Source: Megamerina dolium (taxonomy: Eukaryota > Arthropoda > Insecta > Diptera > Megamerinidae). From it: 64,000 bases of DNA. The first letter of the stretch is position 1. Every line of letters starts with the position of its first letter. The notes under the pieces were generated by a model. That model was not told where the DNA came from. It saw nothing but the letters and a program-made list of their open reading frames with translations, and searched no databases. The stretch spans positions 50,419,026-50,483,025 of the forward strand of contig OY978529.1 of the NCBI GenBank assembly GCA_963854835.1. Direction: 5' to 3'. A program made the position numbers and the translations under genes. Below are positions 11,531 to 25,200 of the stretch, in pieces.

Positions 11531-14500
11531 ACAAAAATATATAAGTAACAGTTTCGCTAAATTAAAAAATATACTTTAAGAGAGTTTATAAATTCAAAAT
11601 TCAGGCATAATTTTTAATGTGTAATTAAATGGTGTGTATCGTGTAGTATACGTATTATTCAAAATTATCTATAATTCCATTAATTCTGTTTTTCCTTCCT
11701 CCACGCTATGTACAACAAGTCGTAATAAAGTCGTTTGTGACTTTTTAATTGTTAATAAAAATGTGTAAAATGTGAGACTATTATTATACACACAGATGAT
11801 ATCTCGGATTATATTTTGTCCTGTGGTTTTATCGCTTTTTCACATACTTAGTATATTCTTTCATAAGTAAGATATTACTGAAATGAGCAGTTTGTGTGTA
11901 TGTGTGTGTATGTAGCATGACTTCAAGTATGAATATTCTTACTTATATACAATACATAATACATAATATTTCTATAGAAATTGTATGTATGTGTTTTCAT
12001 ATATTTGACTAACATATTTTTTGTATGCATTCATTTGAGATTATCTAGATACATACTCGTATGTGTGTAAGAACTTTTCCACACTTGTTTCACATAACAA
12101 TATGACAAATTTGGTATTGGTATTGTATTTTACGAAACCTTCTAGTACATTGTGCATACATGCAGTTATAGCATATGCTTTTGATGCCCTCGCCTATATA
12201 TAGTAGAAGTATGTATTTGATAAGGGATTTTAACATCTCTTCACTTTTGATCCTTTGGAAGAACTTGTTTGCTTTTATGAATTGTTATTGTTGTTATTGT
12301 TGTTGTTATTCTTTCAAAGCACAACACATCTCAACGGATGCATTTTCATTTTCTCTTTATATTTTCATTTTTCGTTCGAGTCGAAACAAAGAGAAATTTA
12401 TATGTTGCACTAGTGGTTTGTGGTAATATGATAAAGGAGTGTTTGAGTTTCTTTTTTTTACTATTTCTTTTTAATTATAATTTTTTTCAAGTAATTTCTT
12501 TGACTTCTTGTTTTTGTGAATTCAAAATTAAAAAACTACGTTCAAATTATACATCATTGAATTAATTTCGGCATTTAAGGATACTAACGATCCGCAAATC
12601 GAAAATGGCAACATTATTAATTTTATTTGTACAGTTAGGTTAGTATATTGGAAATTAGTAATTTTCTCTATATGGGTACGAAGAAAATTTAGCTCAAAAT
12701 CAATCAGGTATATGTCATAAATAATGGTCAGTCAATGTCCTGTCCTAATGATATAGTATTATTTCTATTTCTAACGAAATTATAGCAGTTGTTATTTACA
12801 CAACTCGGAAAATTATTTTTCATAAAAATCAATTGAATAGAATGGTTGAAGAGCTTTTAAAAGAGTCTTCAGTGCTATGTCATGCCCCAACTATTTTCGA
12901 AATGATTCAGATGGGAATTTTCTCCACCTGTGTTATTCGTAGATACCAAATTGTTATGATAAAGTAAGTATTATATATAAATTATTGTCGCAAATTGAGG
13001 TTTCATATATACACAAATATACATGAATAAGTTATATATTGTGAATGGATGTGTACATAGGTTTGTATGCATTTACTTCGTATATACAAGAGTATATAAT
13101 AAACATTGCTTAGAAATTAAAAGAAAATAGAAAAAACAAAAAACTAGATAAATAAACATATAAATTACTTGCTTTGTTCAATTATTTGTACATTTTGAAA
13201 AAATAGTAAGGAAGCGAAAAAAAAACAAAAAAACCATATTACCAAGAGACTGGCGGGAACATAAGTGCAAGTGCAATACTATCAGAATATTGAAATGAAC
13301 GATGTGGTGGAAAGGTTATAAAAATTGAATTTATTCGTCCATGCATCCTTTGCCGCATCGTTTCACTTATTTCAGCAGTTTTTGTTTTTCCCCACCGTTT
13401 TTCTACTTCAAGTATTGTACACATAGCGCCACATTGGCTTTTTTGCCATTTTAGTTTATTCGTACAAAGCAAACAGATAGTAGTAGTACTGTGAGCGTAT
13501 TTGGTGTATATTTATTCTTTCTCAAAATAGAGTTTACTTTACTGCAGCATTTCCAGTTGCCGGTTGTTTGTAATGTTCAATGTTGGTAATGGTCATTGTG
13601 CATACGTATTGAATACGCTTGCAATTTGCAGGGAGTTGTAATAAATGCTTTTTACAAATTTTCCCTTGATATTTGCTCATCATTTGTGTGTGTGTGTGTT
13701 TGTGTGTAAATTAAATTTTAATTATTTACAATCAACGCTGTTTGCTGTCATATTTGGCATTTGAGGTACGCTACTTACATCTAAAGTACAATAAAAAGGG
13801 TGTTGTTTTAAGAGGGATTTATTTTTTGTCATAACTATTATTCATTTTTTTCCACAGATTTATTTGTAAGATCAGCATTATGGAGCTCTATTAAAAATAT
13901 TTACAAAACATTTCGCGACTTTATGGAACTCAACTGAGATGCCATGTATTTGCTCTATATACATATGCTGCTGATTTAAAATCCCTCTGCGATGGAGAAT
14001 AAGGCTATATGATAGAATCTTGCATTGATAGAATTTTGCATTCAATTTGTTCAAATAATGAAGCATGTATCACATAATTGGGTTTAAAATTTCTTTCATG
14101 TTCACCTGCGATATCATTCGCAGTTTATTTCATTTCATTTGCAATATATTGTATATATGCCTCAATTTAAATTTGAATTTACATATATTATGAAATGAAT
14201 TCTTCGTATTTGAAAAACTGAATATTACAGCATATCTTTGTGAATGAATTGCTATAATATTAAATACAGGAAGCACATTATTGAATTATTATATATTATG
14301 AATACCAAACGTATTCGGTATAAATTACTATTTAAAAAAATCGTAAGTATAACAAAGATGCAGCAAATAAAATTGCTTACGGTAAGCATATAAAAAACCA
14401 TATAATTTACGCGTTTGCAATATTAAGAAAATTGTATTATTGCCATTATGCATTTGAAATTCTATTATGCCTAAAGATATGCTACAATTTTTTATTCTAT

Positions 14501-15334
14501 TTATTTTTAATTTTTTGATTTTTTTGAATAAATATCATCTTATTTATTGGAAAAATTTGAAGAGCATTATTAATAAATTTTGGTATTATCATCTCTATTG
14601 GTGTGTTTACATTATCAGAATTGCAAACTTGATTATTTATTCGAAGTTTTTGATATGATAATAAATCATTCACTTGTTCTGATTAATCAAAATTCTGAAT
14701 AATTTGATTAATTCTGATTTCAAAATATTCGAAAGGACTTTTCAAATAATTCATGATTTTGAGTAATAAACATTTTAAATTAATCGATTAATCAGAGTTT
14801 TGATTAATGAGACTAAAATTATTTGAATAAAATATTATAAATATTTATATTATTTTTTCCCAAACAAAATACACAAGTATTTTTTAGAGCTATAAATATA
14901 AATGTGTTTGAAAGGTTTATTTCAGAAGAAAATTTTGAATTCAAAGAAAAGTGCAAATATTTTAAATTAATCAATATTCAGAAATTTTAATTTTAATTAT
15001 TCAAAATATTGATTAATCGAATAATTGATAATTAGAATTTGAATTAATCAGATAGTTATTTATGAAATCATATTTTCTCGCAATAATTTTTTAAGTATTT
15101 TTGAACGCTGACCAAAATTGGGCACTTAATTTTTTATAGGTAAAGGTAAATTTATAGTTAATTTAATTAAAAAATCAATCTACGATATAGACGCCTAAAT
15201 TTAGTTACGCGTGTTGAGATGGCTGTAAAATTCTAGAGATAAAAATTCTATCTCTAAATTGTACAATAAATTTTTTTTTATTATTCCTATATATATTTAA
15301 CAGTAGAAAACGATAAATTATCAAGTATTTACTT
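11531..15334. other. AT-rich non-coding DNA, small repeats, homeodomain-like motif cluster
   Basis: No recognised gene. There are short (TG)n runs at about 11891-11910 and 13686-13708 and a TTATTG/TTGTTG tract at 12283-12311. A stretch at 14677-15055 is dense in GATTAATC and TTAATC motifs. A 42-codon frame at 12842-12967 ends at a good splice-donor match (AAAGTAAGTA) and is discussed in the findings. A minus-strand frame at 13239-13472 is somewhat GC-richer but unrecognised. Confidence 0.45.
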
Positions 15335-16035
15335 CCTTATGTGTACACCGAAAATCGATTTAGGCCGAATATAGCATACTTCGACTTCCAGCCTGCCACT
15401 AGCTGTCCTGCGCTAGCTTCGCTAGTTAGCAGTTGGAAATTTCATGCGCTGTCGGAGGTTGGGTCTTTCTCTTTTGCGTTCTTCTTCAGCGGCTTCCGAA
15501 TATAACACATTCTTCTCCTAGCCAGCGTAGCCGCTGTATTTTGATGCTCTTTATTACGTCAACATCCGCACACGGTTCATACAGCTCATGGTTGTACCTT
15601 ATTCGATACTCATCATCAACGCAAATAGGTACAAAGATCTTGCGTAAGACTTTTCTTACGAAAACTCCAAGCAATCTCTGATTTGAGGTGGAAATTGTCC
15701 AGGCTTTAGCGCCATGTGTAAGGACAGGTCATGATGAGAGACTTGTAGAGTGTAGTTTTCCTTCTTCGAGAGAGAGCTCAACTTCTCAGTTGCTTACTTA
15801 GCCCAAAGTAGCACCTGTTAGCAAGGGTGATTCTTCGCAATATCTCCAGGCCAGGATGCCATTACTGGTGTTAATGCTGGTACGAAGATAGACAAAGCCC
15901 TTTACTACTTCAAGAACGTAGTTGTCAACAACAATGACGTGCTGTCCAAGATGCCGGAACACTTTGTTTGTTAACATTGAGTAATTTGCCTTGCTCTCAT
16001 TCCCCGTAAGATCCCTTCTAAGCGACTCTTTTGCT
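15335..16035 (-). pseudogene. LINE 3' portion, second copy of the 8.7-kb family
   Basis: This is a diverged copy of the element at 8697-9228 in the same orientation. Shared DNA includes AAAATCGATTTAGGCCGAAT near the tail (CGATTTAGGCCGAATATA in both), GATGAGAGACTTGTAGAGTG and GCCCAAAGTA with CACCTGTTAGCAAG. It retains about 350 bases missing from the first copy. Those encode, on the minus strand, RKIFVPICVDDEYRIRYNHE and LYEPCADVDVIKSIKIQRLR then WLGEE, the usual region after the reverse transcriptase. Several frameshifts and stops are present. It is cut at about 16030, so the YADD block is lost. Confidence 0.85.
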
Positions 16036-19000
16036 TATGTTTATTGTAAGTAAGAAATTATTTGGTTGTGTCGATTTGTTTCTAATGAGTATATGGTGTA
16101 AGAATAATTGTTGGCGTAGAACACCCAACGTATAACGGGAATTTTAGTAAATGTATGAATATAAATTCTCTTAAATAACTACATTATTGCAATAATATTG
16201 AAAAATAAAATCCAATACATACATATATGCATATGGATATATATATGGAATCCATACTATGTAGACCACTTATAATTAGCAAAATGCATAATTAGCAAAG
16301 CCATAATTTATGTGCATATTTATTCTGTGTGCATATATGTATGTATATTACAATTCTAATTACTACATACTATACATGTGTACAAGTACATGTAAACAAT
16401 AATAAAAACAGAAATCACTACATGAATAGTCGCTATCGATTCGCATTTTATATGGATACTTTATATTTGTGCCATTGTGTGTTACATACTCATATGTATA
16501 GAACGCATTATTAATACGCGTATTTGAATTACAAAGCTTTTGGCGAGAATGATTTTAATTACTTTGTGTTTTGTTTATACTTTCGTTCGTATTGTAAATT
16601 GATATAAAAGAGGCCTAAAGAATTCTATATAATTGTATTGCATATGTATTTTGAATATGGAAAATCGCATTTGAGAGCTTTCAATCATTGTGCATGTATA
16701 TTTAATAAAATGAAGTTATAATCAATATTGCATATATCGTTTACAACATACTCGTATATTGCTTATTTGCAATGTTCTCAATGTCATCTCAACCTCAACG
16801 TATTAATTGTGATTACCCGGTGACTTAGATTTTTATCATGAATCACTTCCTTCATTCAAAGACGAGATCTCTTTAGCTCTTTAGCTATAGCTATTGTTAG
16901 CTATAGTTTCTGAACATCTGCTCTGACTATAGAGGATTAATTCGTGATTGATCGGAGAAGTATTTACGTCACAAAATCGTATGTTAAGGCGTCACATATG
17001 TAAGTTAGTATTCGGACAAGAAAAAATCTATGACAGACGTATAGAAATGACAAAATTCAGGCAAAAATCCTACGGGAATTCTTCCTTCCTTTTCCAACTC
17101 GAATAATAGTAATAATTTACATGGTATGAGTAATTGTTGGACATTTTCTGTTTTTAAATTATTTCATTATTGTGCGCTATTCAAAATAATTTTTTACTCT
17201 ATAAATTGAATAGCAATCATACAATCAAAATGATGACACAATGGATATCTATATTTTTCAATTTTGAAAGGAAATTACTAAATTAAAATGAAAATATTCA
17301 CAATTTCAATCATACAATGAGTGCCAATGAGTGCCAAAATTTTGATAAAAATTTCTTTCAAATTATATTAACTAAGATATTATTATAATATGTTTATTTT
17401 TTTGTGTTTCTATAAAAGTTTCAATTTATTGAAGTGTTAAATATGTTTTCATATAGAATAATTGTAGTGGATTGAAATAGTAATAAATTTGACTGCTTGG
17501 CTATGATAAAATGATTAATATTCTTTTTTTTTTTTGATTTTCAATTGAATATCTATCATTTATTCTAAAGGTAACTTCGGATTTTATGAATACAATAATC
17601 GGTGGTTTAATTTCTTCAATGCATTTTTTGTTCCATTTCAATCATTTCATTCGTTCATTCATTGATTTATCAATGTCATTTATTTATTATTGTTATTTGT
17701 AGCAAAAGAAATCCATAAAAAGTTAAAGTGTCTAGCATCAATATTTTCAGACTTTAACATGCATTTTTTGCTTTGAATTTGCTTTTTTTCCTATATATTT
17801 TATTTTTTCTCATACATTTCGAATAACTGCTACGATTTGAATAGATTGCCAATTTTATTGAATACGATTGAGGTAAAGCACACATTTTTTTGACTGCAAT
17901 AATTTAGTGAATTGCACAGGAAAATGATTTAGATGGGTTGGCGGACAATAGATTTGTTTTGTTGTTGTTTGAAGTGAGTTTGGCACTTTTATTACAAAAG
18001 AGTACTTTATATACTCGTAGTATTCGAGTACATATAGGAGCACTTTTGTACTTGTTGCATTCAAAAGTTTTCACTCAATTGCTATTGTATTGCGAATAGT
18101 TTCTTTTTCTAATATTCTCGTATGTAAAAATGTTCTTGTATGTGTATTTAAAAAAATGATAAAATACATGAATTGCAATGGCAAGTTTAAATTAAGTGAA
18201 ATTGTATGGTTATTCTATCGGAATCGAAATAAATTGAGTAATTAAAGTTTGAAATATGAGAAGTTTAGTAGTTTTGATGTATGTTAAATTTAGTAATCTC
18301 AAGTATTCATCATAGTATACATTTAAGTAATTTCATAATTCAATATATGCCATAACGACATCAAAGGAAACAATATTTCAAGTTTAATTTATTCGACAAA
18401 AAGAAAGTATCTAATACTTAGGTCCATATATTGAGAGTTCTTTAGAATATTGCAAATTATATTGGGGTGCATAGAAATGATTTTATATAAAAAATAAATA
18501 AAATGCCATATGAAAATGCAAAACATTGAATATATTGAATAAAATCATAATCAAAATGATTAAGTTATTAGTAAGCATATTAGAATGGCCCATACCCACT
18601 GACTTTCGAATTTACTTAAGCACACTCACAGCCATCCATGTCAATTTTTCGAGAAATTCTTTTTATTTTTTTTTCAAAGAGTTAAATTTTGATGTGAAAA
18701 ACCTCTTAGAAGCCCTAAAGTTTGGGTCCAATTATTTAGTGAACTTTAAACATTAAATCATTACTTCCAAGATCCAAGGAGCACTCTAATGCACATACGC
18801 ATTCATAGATATAGTGTTGGTGTAACGAAGTGATAAGTGATAAATCACAAAGACAAAAAGTTGCTTGAGCAAATCTTTTGAAAAATCATGCATACACAAT
18901 GTCGTTTATAAGTATACACTACTTGCACATGCTGTAGTGATTAACACGAGAGAGTATTTCTATGAACTTCAAGACTTGAATGTACTTGAAATTGATGCAT

Positions 19001-21654
19001 CTTGCATGTTTGAATGTGTGGAAAAATTCTATCCTTTTTAACATACGTATACGTTGATCAAATGGTTCAAGGTGAGAGGAACTTTTGAAAAGCATAACAC
19101 TTAAGTAAGCAAGGGAATTCAATCGGAAATATGCATTTATGCATTATGTTGATAAATAAAGGGTGCATTTTTCTAGTCTTTGAATAGAAATGATACGTTG
19201 ACATTAAAATTTATGTTATAATTTCATCATTTCATTTAATTAATAGAAAGGTTTGCCCAACATCAAGTACTTTCAAATACTTCATCTTGAAATAAAGATA
19301 AAAAAATAAACCAAAATATACTAAACTAAAAGGATGTGCATATATTTAATACTCATAAGTTATTATATTTACACATTTCTCCAATATTTTATCGTATGTT
19401 TTATGTATGGATATTTTATAGTTATTTTCTTACCACAATCTAGAGAAAAAGTTTACATACAATAACTTTCCGTGAACTTTGTTACTAGTTAATGAGGTGG
19501 AGAATTTTGAAAAAAAAAAAAACTTTTCAAATATCTTTCAAGAAAATTTCTTCACGATGAAGATATGCTACAAAATTAAATTTGCAAACGTATTTTTGTT
19601 TTTTTGATATACTATTTCTGTTCTAGATGTATTCCACTACAACTGGCTCTTGTATGAGTACAAGCACAATAAAGTAATGAGAAACTTCTTTGCACTGACT
19701 CCATAATGAAGTGTCGTGTTGTTGATGTGCAAAAATTTTGCAAAAATTGCATTTGAAATTGAGATTTCTGATGCTTGTACGTTGTACACCATATACGTTA
19801 GACTGACATACACACTCACATCAAATTAATTTGTAGCAAACACTTAATCACATAGAAAATTTTAATTTGTTGCACTTTCTTCAGCAGTGCCGATCATCAT
19901 GTTGAGTATGATGGGTACTACGAGTATATACGTAGTTCTCTTGCATGTAGTTTTGGTTTATAAAAATTTTTGCAATTAATTTTAATCTTCGGCATTAAAT
20001 TACATCAGATAATCCATCACTAATGTGGTTTTGATTATCTACAATAGCAGCAGCTTTAGCAGCAACATATACTGTATTAGATATCTTGATGATTTGGTTA
20101 TTCCAAATAAGTCAAAAATTAAATTTATGTATTTTGATTATAAAAATAAAAAATGATCAAATAAATTTTAGTGAAAATTTTGATTGTGAATATAGGATGA
20201 ACATGTGAAACACTATATGGGCACAGATTATTTTCGAGAAGCTCAGCTGTGTATTACATACAGCTTCATTATAACATTCTACACGTCTCCTATTTCCATG
20301 CTGATTGTTGCTGATTCGATAGTCTTATGAGATGCGTGAATAAAAACACAAAAATTGTCTTATTTCATAAAAATTTCAATAAATTGAAGGACAATTGAAA
20401 TCGTTATATGTATTATCCAGTTTTTTACGGTAATTCAAATATGAAGATTATATTTTTAACCGCTTTTGCAAGAGTGTTGTTGCCATTAATTCATTTGGCA
20501 TGTTGCCAAAAATGTTATTCGTATTATATTTCCACTTCTTTGTATATACTCTTAAGCGGAGTGCATTTTAAAAATTAAATAATCCTGTTTTTGGGAAAAA
20601 ATTAAATTAGTTGTATGCAGGAATATATTTAAATAAAGTAAAAATGTTTTTTTTTTAAATATAAATAATGCTATTATATGATACTACTACTACTACATAT
20701 ATTTTTCAAAGTCTCTATAATCACAAATTCTTTTGATAATTATATATATCTAAGTAAGTTATTGAATTTAATCATTTATAACCAAATTAAATGAACTTTA
20801 AATTCAGTTCACCTAAGTCAAATGGATACAACATGAACGTCAGATAAGATTACATGCTTAACTGTGCAATAAAACGGTTACATTCACAATCACATGGGTC
20901 AATTGTTGAATGCAAATAAAGTGTAGTATACCATATAGTATAGCATAAAGTTGTTCCATGAACAATAAAGTAGGCATTACTGCTTTACTATGTAATTAAT
21001 TGGTATTATAAAAATTTGCTTTCTAAAAAGCAAGATTACTGCACCCAATAATAAAATATGAATATGATTATATATTGTATTTATATACTTTCAGTATTAT
21101 TTATTATATATTCAAGTGCATTGCTATATTATTCTCATTTTCATATAACTAAAAAGTAGCCTCACGCTTGGTCATACGAGCATTTTGAAGAGAAGAATTA
21201 TTTTAAACGTGTAACAAATAATAATAGCCTTATAAGTAATAATGAAGTATAGTCCTCGTATGATGATATAAACTACTATACACATTATTGGTGTAATCCA
21301 TGATTAAGCTGTTAAATTTCCAACTGTGAATCTGCCTGAATAAGCAATATAATTCATATTAACCACAAACATATGCATATGGAGATGTTTTAATAACTCT
21401 CAATGTATGCCATTATCATTGTATTATTTTATTCAACAATCTGCTGAATAAGCAGATTGTTGAAAAAGTTGATTAAAAGCCCATATCCGATAAATTCCTT
21501 TAGCATAGCATAGCTTGTGTGGGCGTATTCATTTGCTCATCTGCATTATTATAATTAGCACACTATTGAAATTTATAATTATCTATTAAATAACGTAAGT
21601 TTTGAGAATTTCTAAATATTTAAAACTTCAACCAATATAATTTTTTGCGGTAAG
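16036..21654. other. AT-rich non-coding DNA
   Basis: No recognised gene or element in over 5 kb. Open frames are short and have composition-driven Ile/Phe/Tyr/Asn content. The only sharp local structure is a perfect 14-bp stem with 5-base loop at 21432-21464. Three copies of the TACTCGTA motif lie here (about 16747, 18013, 19919; one on minus). Confidence 0.5.
21432..21464. repeat. Perfect 14-bp inverted repeat (hairpin)
   Basis: TTCAACAATCTGCT is followed by the loop GAATA and the exact complement AGCAGATTGTTGAA. There is no poly-T or coding neighbour to make it a terminator or an RNA gene. It lies 190 bp before the R1-like LINE end. Confidence 0.6.
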
Positions 21655-22275
21655 GAGGTAACAAAATGGCTGACCCACTGACTCGTAACTATCGTCACAA
21701 TTACAGAGTGTGCCGCCGCAGACACTAAAAAAACTTCCCTCTCCATCAAGTACCTTTAAACCTACCCCTGAACTACGGTAGTATTACCCAGGCTAGGGCC
21801 CTAGTGAGTCTTTATTAGACTTCACTCGTTTTAACCTGTGTCCACGTCCCGTTTCTTTCTTCTGAGTACGCATTTCGCATTTCGTATACCGCGAAATAGC
21901 ATTTCAGTTTTCTTCGCTGTGTAACAGCTTTTCGAACAGATTTTCAACTGCCCTTAGCCTGGTTTGCTGCTCCAACACGCTTCTTTCATTATTCCATCTT
22001 TCGCAACTGAAAAAGGTATGCTCTACGTCGTCTTCTTCTGCATCAGCGTATACACATCTGGCATGCATTTACAGAAATAGGCGTGGCCAGATAACAACTT
22101 AGTTAAATAATAATTAACCTCTCCGTGTCTTCGACCAATCCATTCACATAGGTTTGGTATAATTTTTATGGTCCATCTGCCATACGTGTCGTTCTTCCAT
22201 TTCTCTTGCCAGATATTGATGGTCTGCTCTAGGCCCATTGTGACACCACGGATCGTAGCATATAATTCCCACAGT
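21655..22275 (-). pseudogene. R1-like LINE, C-terminal end with zinc-knuckle relic
   Basis: On the minus strand the first segment (about 22215 down to 22030) reads IWQEKWKNDTYGRWTIKIIP, then CEWIGRRHGEVNYYLTKLLS and GHAYF. This is the typical stretch between reverse transcriptase and C-terminal zinc knuckle of R1-clade elements. After a frameshift, the zinc-knuckle part reads RCVYADAEEDDVEHTFFSCE followed by RWNNERSVLEQQTRLRAVEN and LFEKLLHSEEN. The second cysteine of the C-x2-C-x(7-9)-H-x4-C knuckle is Ala, another sign of decay. The C-terminus is followed by 3' untranslated sequence towards 21655. The part before 22230 on the minus strand carries the TCACAATGGGCCT motif seen in other LINE/SINE tails, possibly the end of a different element abutting this one. 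Confidence 0.82.
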
Positions 22276-25200
22276 TCGAATCAGTTTGAGATTATTATGA
22301 AAGTCATTCGAATAACAATTTTTGTAAATATGCAAACATATTTATTCTGTGACAATATAATTTTCAGAGGTTTGACACAAACCTTTTTCAGAGGTTTGAC
22401 ACGAACCTTTTTCAGAAGCCTTTACATTCTTATAACGTCGCTATGTCGAACCAACTATTTTTTGTGTAACGTCACCAGCATTTTAATTAATTTTTTTTCC
22501 TTAGACAATTTCACATTCTGTTTGATAAGCAATATGTTACGCCACTGTTATGGATTATGTTTGAATTGTATTGTGTACATTCTGACAGCGTTGCTCTTTT
22601 TATTTATACTCATACAGCGGGTATATTTATATGAAATATATGGGAAGCGGTTTTGTGGTCGAAAGAGTTTTGCTCTGGTCAGCTAAAGTTTGTATTTATA
22701 TTGCACTACTACACATGTACATATGTATTTTATATATGTATGCCCGTTGGTCTCTACATAATCTATGCTTTCTGGATATCATTGAGGTATAAGTTGTGAA
22801 TTTATTAATTTTTAATTAATTAATTACTTAATTTTGTTTGTATGGTGCTCTACAAAAACAAAAAGGAATGTTATAAAAGTGATTTTTGTTAAACTCAATG
22901 GAGAGATGTCGTTTTGTTCGACGGACTTCATTTAATTTTTGTATTTCATAGATATCATCTATAGTAGTTCGATGTGAGAGGTCGCTTTTGAAACTTCAAC
23001 ATTGATATTTCCAATTCGAAGGTAGGTGAAAAGAATTTTTAGTGCACATTTTTACATTAACGGACAATAAATACATACTTTCTTTAAAGGAAGTTTTAGT
23101 AGTCATCAATTTACCTCAAACAATATAAAAGTTTTATGTACTAAGTAAGTTAAACAGAGCGATATGACCGACGATGACATTCATGACTTGCATCCGAAAG
23201 ATTGCGCATTTAAGAAATTTAAAAATAATAAATTAATATTTCACAAGAATTTTAGTTTCTAAAATTTAACAAATTAAATTATTTCCCCCAAAGAAAGAAA
23301 GGGGGAAAAATATACCAAAATAGAGAACTTGATTAAATTTGTGTTTTACCATTTGAAGCAAAAGAGCATATTGTATGCGGTAACCCAGAGATTCATATTT
23401 TAGAGTAATATACAAAAACCATGACAGCTATTATTTAATATAACTCCCTTTTCGCCACCCATTTTTCAGTTCTAGTTCTATTTAGTACATATCATAGTAT
23501 GTATTTTTGAACTGAATACAAAAAGCATTTGATGAGAGCGGAGAAATTTATTGAAAGAAGCTACTGCTACTGCATCTACATACTACCAAACGGTTGTAAG
23601 TAAAGTTAATATTATACTTCTCTAGCTTACTATTTTGATGAATTTTTTAGAAATTTGTCATAGATGCTGTTCTTTGTTCACATTGTGAAATTTGCATATT
23701 ACATAATTGAATTTGTTTACATTATTTGTTGCAATCATTTAAATAAATGTGATATATGTTCTTACATCTACTACATCTTCATGTAAAATATGGAATATTA
23801 ATATACAGAAAATAGAATTTACATGTGTAAATTATAATGAAATAACATGTGAAATGTGATATATGAGATATGATTTTTTCACTGTTATTTTCGAAAGTGA
23901 AGAAATACAGCTTTGATTGACAATTCGTGAAGTAAGCCTAAGGGGATATATAAATCTTTCTGTCGAAATGATAAAATATTAGCTAAAAATGTGCAAATTT
24001 CAATCATTAATAATAATTTTTATTGGCTTAAAGCTATTAGTATCTATCGTACGATTTGTACGATTGTAATTCATATTCTGCAAAAAAAAAAAAAAAATTC
24101 ATTCTTTTAGGCGAAAAGTAAATGCCAATTTAGCTATCATTTCATATATAATACTATATATTATATATACCCTTTGGTGAAATATTATTTAAAAATGAAT
24201 TTTTTAATTCGATTTGAAATTTGAAATTGAAATTATGATAATAAAAAATTATGATTTTAGAAAAATTAAAATTAAGAATAAAAGCAAAAAAAATGCGCGC
24301 CCATAAATACTGCTTACTCAAAAGAGTTTCTTCAGCATAAAAACATATTTTAATAATAAATCCCATTACACTGACTGACATTATTTACGTTGAGAGGCTT
24401 ATTCTTGAATAAATATTTGAAATTAATATCGTTTAAGCAGATCCCTTCGATTTTATGGTATCACTAAAACGAATAGGAAATGTCGTGGTACAACTGCTTA
24501 CTGTGTTTGAAAACTTTAATCCAAACAAAGTATATTTGACTTTCACTTTCACTTTCAATTTCATCATAAAATAATTTTTACGATCACATTGATAAAGAAG
24601 TCGTGACATGTTTTATTGGTTTTCTTTGTAGAAGAGCTTGAACATTTTTTTGTCCAATTTAGGCTTCAATAAATGTTTAAAGCCTTAATGAAAGATCAAT
24701 TTTATTTTGTTCATCTTCGAAATTTAGTTAATATTTGTGATTCTAGTCCGTGAGGTTTCTGTACCTGTACTCTCAAATAAATAAATAAATACAAAAAACA
24801 AAAACGCTGTCATTTATTATATTAAAAATAGTCGTTCTTTAGTTAATTTCATTAAAAGTCGTGAAAGGCGACAGATCCATGTTGCAAATGTAAATTTCGC
24901 GAATTTGTTGCATCGTGTTTTCTATGTAAATATTTATGCTTAAATATGCTTTTAGGCGCATTCCATGTGCATCCATGTTGGTTGGAGCATACATATACCA
25001 TATTCATGTTGCTTTGTCATGGTTTCAATAATTATGTTACAGTAATAATGCTGATGTATATACTTATTTGTGTAGTCATTTGCAGCAGTGCCTGCAATAA
25101 AGTCAGTATTAGTGTATGAGAAATATATAAAAATGATGCATTCCCTTTTTAATTATGCTCTTACCTTCGTGTAGTTATTGGTGCCGTTGTTTTTGTCATT

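Noticed and set aside
22168..22686. A 172-residue membrane-like protein
   Set aside because: It runs antisense through the R1-like coding relic and then through AT-rich DNA; the hydrophobic content is what T-rich sequence produces.
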